Assembly (NCBI GenBank): GCA_947632425.1 | Contig: CANRPG010000067.1 | Coordinates: forward strand, 1 to 9,219 | Reading direction: 5' to 3' | Source: an uncultured Clostridia bacterium | GTDB taxonomy: Bacteria > Bacillota > Clostridia > Oscillospirales > Ruminococcaceae | Length of the DNA: 9,219 nt | Shown here: in pieces, positions 5,316 to 9,219 of the stretch | Layout of the letters: each line of letters begins with the position of its first letter | How positions within the stretch are numbered: the stretch's first letter is position 1 | Program-made: the position numbers and the translations under genes | Notes under the pieces: generated by a model | What the model was told of the DNA's origin: nothing | What the model saw: the letters and a program-made list of their open reading frames with translations, nothing else | Databases searched by the model: none

Positions 5316-5888
5316 TTAAAGGTATTTTGTAAGAGATGAAGCATCGCTGCAAGCGTATATCCACTTGCTGGCTGCGCCCTCTAAAATGTTGTCATAGGGG
5401 TAGACGGTAAGCATAATTTCGGCATCTTCTGCAAGAGTGTAGCACGGCACAAAGCTGAATTTCAGCTGACTGCGCATTTTGTGGTCAAACGCCTGTTCGT
5501 CGTCTTTGCTGTCGGTAATGCCGCTTTCAAGGTGCAGACCCTTGAATTTTGCCTGCAATATTTTCTTGCCGTCGTTTTTTGTGGCAGCTGTCAGCTTTTT
5601 GGTAAGCTTTGTCTGATTGCCGTTTATAAAGCAGTCTAGCTCTATTTGCGAAGATACCGTAAAACTGCCGTTTGCCACCGCCTCGCCCGAAAGCGAAACG
5701 CAAAGCCCCTCGTCGGTGCTGCTGCCAACGTTATCTATAACAAACGAAAATTTCAGCCCGTTTATCATAGCCGCGCCGCTTGTGCAGAACGCAAGGTGCG
5801 ACATATCGCCCTTTATGCCGTACTGCTTTTTTATCTCTGCGGCGGTTTTCTTAAAAAAATTATTCAGTGTTTCTTTCAATTTCCGCAC
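5316..5888 (-). CDS. Conserved-looking protein of unknown function, between galK and trmB
   Basis: A 190-residue soluble protein that I do not recognise. An amphipathic, lysine-rich helix (about 1-24) is followed by alternating hydrophobic/polar segments that look like beta strands (LKFSFVIDN, residues 45-53; SFTVSSQIELDCF, 75-87; LKFSFVPCY, 142-150; AEIMLTVYP, 156-164). The segment LKFSF occurs twice (45-49 and 142-146). There is no signal peptide or membrane span. The start is uncertain. The GTG at 5886-5888 gives the full frame and overlaps the galK end by 29 bases, with no strong Shine-Dalgarno. A TTG at 5877-5879 or an ATG at 5802-5804 (AAAGGG upstream) are alternatives. The overlap with galK and the 14-base gap to trmB argue for one operon with translational coupling. 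Confidence 0.75.
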   Translation of the reverse strand: MRKLKETLNNFFKKTAAEIKKQYGIKGDMSHLAFCTSGAAMINGLKFSFVIDNVGSSTDEGLCVSLSGEAVANGSFTVSSQIELDCFINGNQTKLTKKLTAATKNDGKKILQAKFKGLHLESGITDSKDDEQAFDHKMRSQLKFSFVPCYTLAEDAEIMLTVYPYDNILEGAASKWIYACSDASSLTKYL

Positions 5889-7110
5889 CGCCTATAGGTC
5901 TTACCGACAGAACATAGCAGCTTCCCTTGCCAAAGGCATTTTCCATAGTCGCTGTAAAGCTGTCAAGTTTGTTTTCGGGAACGAATGCTTGTATAGTGCC
6001 TGCAAAGCCGCCGCCGTGAACTCTGTATGCGCCCTCGTCTCCGAGAATGTTTTCGGCAAGGTACAAAGCGACTGCCAGTCCCTGCTGAGTCGGCTGTGAG
6101 GCAGCATATATATTTTGCAGATACTTGTATGAACTAGCCCCCGACTGTTTTATAAGTCTGAAAAATTCGTTTAAATTACCCTCGCTCAAAGCTTTTGCAA
6201 GCTGCGGCACTCGCTCGTTTTCGTCAAAGTAGTGAAGTGCCCGAAGCACAGCCCTGTCGCCGCAGGACGCACGCACTTTTGCAAGGTTTTCTATAAGCTG
6301 ATCTTTGGTTATCTCTCGCAGCACTTTCTTGCCGAAAAACTCTGCAACGCTTTTCATCTCTTTCGGAATGGCGGCGTATTCGGGGGTAAGGTCGGCATGG
6401 CTGCCCTTTGTGTCAACTATGCAAAGCGAATAGCCGCTTTTTGCAAGGTCAAACTGTATCTCGTTTATAACGGGAGCGGCGGTATCTTTAAAATCTATGG
6501 TTATAAATCCGCCCACCGATGATGCCATCTGATCCATAAGCCCCGACGGCTTGCCGAAATGCTCGTTTTCTGCATACTGAGCTATCTGAGCTATCTTCAC
6601 TGGCGAGACCGAGCCCGCGTTGTAAAGACCGCTGAGTATTGTGCCTATAAGCACCTCAAAAGCTGCCGAGGACGAAAGCCCCGAGCCTTTCAGAACGTTT
6701 GAAGTGGTGTATGCCCTAAAGCCGCCGATTTTCAGACCATTTTTCAAAAAGCCTGCCGCCACGCCGCGTATCAGAGCCGCAGAGGTGTTGTACTCGTCTT
6801 TGTTGACATCAAGCTGCGCGAGAGAAACGCTGTCGGCATCGTAGCCTTCAGACTTTACTGTAATAATGCCGTCGTCGGTCTGCTTCACCACGGCTATAAC
6901 GTCAAGCGATACGCCTGCCGCAAGCACCAAGCCGTTGTTGTGGTCGGTGTGGTTGCCGCCGACCTCGCTTCTGCCGGGCGCAGAAAAATATCTGAAACCG
7001 CCGTCTTTCTCGCCGAAGAAACCAAAGTAGCCCTCTTCAGCCTTTGCAAAGCGCTTTGCCTGCGCCTGAGCCGCCTCGCCGTATATTTCTTTCAATGAAT
7101 ATCCTGCCAT
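5860..7110 (-). CDS. galK: Galactokinase family GHMP kinase, divergent type
   Basis: A 416-residue cytoplasmic kinase that would convert galactose (or a related sugar) to its 1-phosphate with ATP, the first Leloir step. All three GHMP motifs are present: APGRSEVGGNHTDHNNG (44-60), KGSGLSSSAA (141-150, phosphate loop) and HGGGFAGT (365-372). Catalytic candidates are R47 and D193 (SGLMDQ). The classic signature is GRVNLIGEHTDYNGG. Here the sugar-contacting Glu before HTD is Asn53 and the preceding residues differ, so this is a divergent subgroup and the sugar should be treated as unproven. The start at 7108-7110 has AAAGGA (7119-7124) eight bases upstream. A terminator-like hairpin (7126-7155) ends just before that site. 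No galT, galE or galM lies in the window. Confidence 0.87.
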   Translation of the reverse strand: MAGYSLKEIYGEAAQAQAKRFAKAEEGYFGFFGEKDGGFRYFSAPGRSEVGGNHTDHNNGLVLAAGVSLDVIAVVKQTDDGIITVKSEGYDADSVSLAQLDVNKDEYNTSAALIRGVAAGFLKNGLKIGGFRAYTTSNVLKGSGLSSSAAFEVLIGTILSGLYNAGSVSPVKIAQIAQYAENEHFGKPSGLMDQMASSVGGFITIDFKDTAAPVINEIQFDLAKSGYSLCIVDTKGSHADLTPEYAAIPKEMKSVAEFFGKKVLREITKDQLIENLAKVRASCGDRAVLRALHYFDENERVPQLAKALSEGNLNEFFRLIKQSGASSYKYLQNIYAASQPTQQGLAVALYLAENILGDEGAYRVHGGGFAGTIQAFVPENKLDSFTATMENAFGKGSCYVLSVRPIGGAEIERNTE

Positions 7111-7125
7111 ATCGGTCGTCCTTTC

Positions 7126-7155
7126 AAAAAATGCGGAGAATAAGTCTCCGCATTT
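7126..7155 (-). terminator. Terminator or attenuator between the mutase unit and galK
   Basis: A perfect 11-base-pair stem (arms 7129-7139 and 7145-7155) with a 5-base loop is followed on the minus strand by T runs: the stem ends in TTT and continues TTT (7126-7131). It begins 24 bases after the stop of the 101-aa gene and ends one base before the galK Shine-Dalgarno (7119-7124). It is either the terminator of the mutase unit or an attenuator controlling galK. Confidence 0.82.
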
Positions 7156-7179
7156 GTCTGGTTTTTGTACTTCGGTATT

Positions 7180-7485
7180 TTATATATCCGAATGTGCCGC
7201 GTGAAGCGCTTGCGAATGCTTTGCGGCAAAATCGTCATACTGCCCCATAAGCCAATCTATCATTTCTCTGCGCCCCTGTTCGTCAAGAGAAAATTCCTGC
7301 ACAGCCACAATGTCCGCTTCGTCAAGGCAGTCTATGGCAATATCCTTGTGCCACACGGTGCAGACAAGCTTTTCGCCCGGCACTGCCTTGTAGCGGAATA
7401 TCTTATCTTTCGAGCCCGAGAACTTGTTGCCCTCCTCAAAATAGTGAAAGGGCGGTATACCGAAAATGCTTCTTTCTGTATCCAT
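7180..7485 (-). CDS. Small protein of unknown function downstream of the mutase
   Basis: A 101-residue soluble, acidic protein. It carries an aromatic, glycine-containing N-terminal half (HYFEEGNKFSGSKDKIFRY, residues 14-32), then a strand-like VPGEKLVCTVWHKDIAID (35-52), then a helical C-terminus (EQGRREMIDWLMGQY, 69-83). The mix suggests a small alpha/beta fold. There are no catalytic motifs, signal peptide or membrane span that I can see, and I cannot name the family, though I have the impression that similar small proteins occur in gut Clostridia. The ATG at 7483-7485 is seven bases after the mutase stop codon and lacks a clear Shine-Dalgarno, so translation is probably coupled to the mutase. 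A terminator-like hairpin follows. Confidence 0.75.
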   Translation of the reverse strand: MDTERSIFGIPPFHYFEEGNKFSGSKDKIFRYKAVPGEKLVCTVWHKDIAIDCLDEADIVAVQEFSLDEQGRREMIDWLMGQYDDFAAKHSQALHAAHSDI

Positions 7486-7492
7486 GATGTTA

Positions 7493-9217
7493 TCAGAATC
7501 CCAGTATGCGCTTGAAGTCGTCCGAAAGCTTTTCTTCTAAAGCCGCGGCAGCTTCGCGCGTGTCGCCTATAGTGGTGTAGTATGCTTTTATCTTAGGCTC
7601 TGTGCCTGAAGGTCTGATTATTACAGACTCGCCGCCTTCGAGGAAGAACGAAAGCACGTCGGACTTGGGCAGCGTGATAGCCGTTTTCTCGCCGCTGGCA
7701 ATATCGGTCTTTTCGCTTGCTATGTAGTCGGCAGTGGCAGTAACTTTCAGACCGCCTATCTCTTTGGGAGGGTTGTTGCGCAGGTCGGTCATTATCTCTT
7801 TCATGCGCTCCATGCCGCTTGCGCCCTCGCACTGGAATGACTTCTGCGTGTGAACATAGTTGCCGTACTTTTTGTAAAGAGCTTCTCTCGCATCGAGCAG
7901 TGAAATGCCCTTGGTGCGGTAAAATGCTGCCATTTCACATATCAGCATGGAAGCAACAACGGCATCTTTATCCCTTACATATGAGCCTGCAAGGTAGCCG
8001 TAGCTTTCCTCAAAGCCGAAGATGTATCTGTTCTCTTCGCCCTTCTTTTCAAGCAGACCTATCTGCTCGCCTATGAACTTGAAGCCTGTGAGGACTTCTA
8101 TCATCTGAACGCCGTATTCTTCGCATATTTTTCTTACTATATCGGTGGTAACTATAGTCTTGACCGCTATCGGGTCTTTGGGCATAGTGCCGTTGGCGGT
8201 GCGCTCAGCGCATATGTATTCAAGCAAAAGCGCGCCCACTTCATTACCCGTAAACAGAACATACTCGCCGTTTTTGTCGGGAACTGCAATACCCACTCTG
8301 TCGCAGTCGGGGTCGGTGGCAAGCAGCAGGTCGGGCTTAACGGTCTTGCAAAGCTCTAAGCCCTTCGCGAGAGCTTCTTTTATCTCGGGGTTGGGGAACG
8401 GGCAGGTAGGGAAGTTGCCGTCGGGGTTTTCCTGCTCGGGAACTACAGTGACTTCCGAGATGCCTATCTTTTTAAGTATCGCTCTTACAGGCTTGTTGCC
8501 GGTACCGTTGAGCGGCGTATACACTACTTTCAGACCGCTGTCGGCTACAAGCTCGGTATGAACACCGTGCTTTGAAACCTCATCAAGATACGCATCTATA
8601 ACTTTCTGATCTATGTATTCTATCATGCCGCTCTTTACGCCGTCGTCAAACGGTATTTTCTTTGCGCTGTATTCGCCGAACATGGGAACGTCGTTTATCT
8701 TGCCTATAACGGTGTTGGCAACATCGAGGGTTATCTGACAGCCGTCCTCGCCGTATACCTTGTAGCCATTGTATTTGGCAGGGTTGTGCGAAGCCGTTAT
8801 AACTATGCCGGCGCTGCACTTAAAGTACCTTACAGCCCATGAAAGCATAGGCGTAGGCATAAGTTCTTTATAAATATAAACTTTTATGCCGTTCGCGGCA
8901 AGAACGCTTGCAGCCTCTTTTGCAAAAACGTCAGACTTTATGCGGCTGTCGTATGCAATAGCTGCGCTGCCCTTTTCAAACGAGCCTTTTATATAGTCCG
9001 CAAGACCCTGTGTAGCTCTCCTTATCGTGTAAACGTTCAGTCTGTAAGAGCCTGCGCCTATAACGCCTCTCAGACCGCCCGTGCCGAATTCAAGATCGCG
9101 GTAAAATCTGTCCTCGATAGCATCTTTGTCGCCGTTTACAGACAAAAGCTCCTTGCGAAGATCGGGGTCGTCCACCGCTTTTTTGCACCACAGTTCGTAA
9201 AGTTCCATAGAATCCAT
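7493..9217 (-). CDS. pgcA: Phospho-sugar mutase (alpha-phosphoglucomutase/phosphomannomutase, PgcA type)
   Basis: A 574-residue cytoplasmic alpha-D-phosphohexomutase interconverting hexose 1-phosphate and 6-phosphate, mainly glucose 1-P and glucose 6-P. It links galactose and glycogen metabolism with glycolysis and with UDP-glucose supply. All four family motifs are seen in order: TASHNP (141-146, phosphoserine S143), the metal loop DPDCDR (302-307), the sugar-binding loop GFEESYGY (401-408) and the phosphate-binding RPSGTEPK (535-542). The N-terminal EFGTGGLRG (43-51) and the total length match Bacillus PgcA. The ATG at 9215-9217 is two bases from the window edge, so its ribosome-binding site and promoter cannot be seen and a slightly longer N-terminus is possible. 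A second ATG lies three codons in. It is followed closely by the 101-aa gene. Confidence 0.93.
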   Translation of the reverse strand: MDSMELYELWCKKAVDDPDLRKELLSVNGDKDAIEDRFYRDLEFGTGGLRGVIGAGSYRLNVYTIRRATQGLADYIKGSFEKGSAAIAYDSRIKSDVFAKEAASVLAANGIKVYIYKELMPTPMLSWAVRYFKCSAGIVITASHNPAKYNGYKVYGEDGCQITLDVANTVIGKINDVPMFGEYSAKKIPFDDGVKSGMIEYIDQKVIDAYLDEVSKHGVHTELVADSGLKVVYTPLNGTGNKPVRAILKKIGISEVTVVPEQENPDGNFPTCPFPNPEIKEALAKGLELCKTVKPDLLLATDPDCDRVGIAVPDKNGEYVLFTGNEVGALLLEYICAERTANGTMPKDPIAVKTIVTTDIVRKICEEYGVQMIEVLTGFKFIGEQIGLLEKKGEENRYIFGFEESYGYLAGSYVRDKDAVVASMLICEMAAFYRTKGISLLDAREALYKKYGNYVHTQKSFQCEGASGMERMKEIMTDLRNNPPKEIGGLKVTATADYIASEKTDIASGEKTAITLPKSDVLSFFLEGGESVIIRPSGTEPKIKAYYTTIGDTREAAAALEEKLSDDFKRILGF

Positions 9218-9219
9218 AA

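Noticed and set aside
4801..5319. 172-codon open frame on the plus strand opposite trmB
   Set aside because: Antisense shadow of trmB; no start signals and no recognisable domain.
5302..5364. Longer start of trmB
   Set aside because: It lies inside the coding end of the 190-aa gene, and the inner ATG has a Shine-Dalgarno and matches the usual basic TrmB N-terminus.
7171..7192. Inverted repeat TTCGG / CCGAA around the stop of the 101-aa gene
   Set aside because: Only five pairs around a 12-base AT-rich centre; too weak to call a terminator or operator next to the strong hairpin at 7126-7155.
8145..8561. 138-codon open frame on the plus strand inside the phosphohexomutase gene
   Set aside because: It lies opposite strongly conserved mutase motifs; a Ser/Thr/Leu-rich shadow frame without ribosome site.
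1..9219. Mobile elements, CRISPR arrays, tRNA or rRNA genes, prophage or defence genes
   Set aside because: I looked for these on both strands and saw none; all larger genes belong to housekeeping, metabolic or envelope families or are unrecognised.

Overview
The window looks like chromosomal DNA of a low-to-mid GC Gram-positive anaerobe of the Clostridia, most likely a Ruminococcus-like Oscillospiraceae member. This rests on the lipoteichoic-acid-synthase-type enzyme, strong purine-rich Shine-Dalgarno sequences, sigma-A promoters with 17-base spacers, U-tailed intrinsic terminators, and proteins resembling clostridial homologues. It is inference, since no rRNA or other marker gene is present. 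No phage, transposon, CRISPR array, tRNA or rRNA is visible, and base and codon use look uniform.

Layout, left to right. Positions 1-256 hold no confident gene, but a very good promoter at 145-173 points left and must drive something mostly beyond the left edge. Next is a minus-strand membrane LTA-synthase-family gene (315-2321) with its own terminator (257-296). At about 2377-2427 two near-consensus divergent promoters share a -35 region. One drives the LTA-synthase-like gene leftward. The other drives a small lipoprotein (2471-3091) and a flavodoxin-fold NAD(P)H oxidoreductase (3136-3732) rightward, and that transcript ends at a hairpin at 3746-3783. This hairpin also overlaps the 3' end of a convergent DtxR/MntR-family regulator (3756-4124, minus), which has its own promoter (4156-4184) and a long AT-rich dyad over its -35. 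A single-domain MGMT-like gene (4224-4532, minus) has its own promoter and a leader of only about 10 bases.

From 4582 to the right edge everything is on the minus strand. In transcription order: a phosphohexomutase of the PgcA type (7493-9217), a 101-aa protein of unknown function (7180-7485), a terminator-like hairpin placed immediately before the next ribosome-binding site, a divergent galactokinase (5860-7110), a 190-aa protein of unknown function overlapping its 3' end (5316-5888), and trmB (4630-5301), closed by a terminator (4582-4625). The mutase and kinase fit sugar-phosphate metabolism (hexose-1-P to glucose-6-P), but galT and galE are not in the window.

I see no clear-cut novel multi-gene system. 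The most noteworthy points are the shared -35 of the divergent promoters, several family-defining residues that are replaced (LTA synthase nucleophile and pocket, TrmB Asp to Cys, MGMT arginine finger to Gln, galactokinase Glu to Asn), the candidate operator of the metal regulator, and the terminator-like element that splits the sugar operon.
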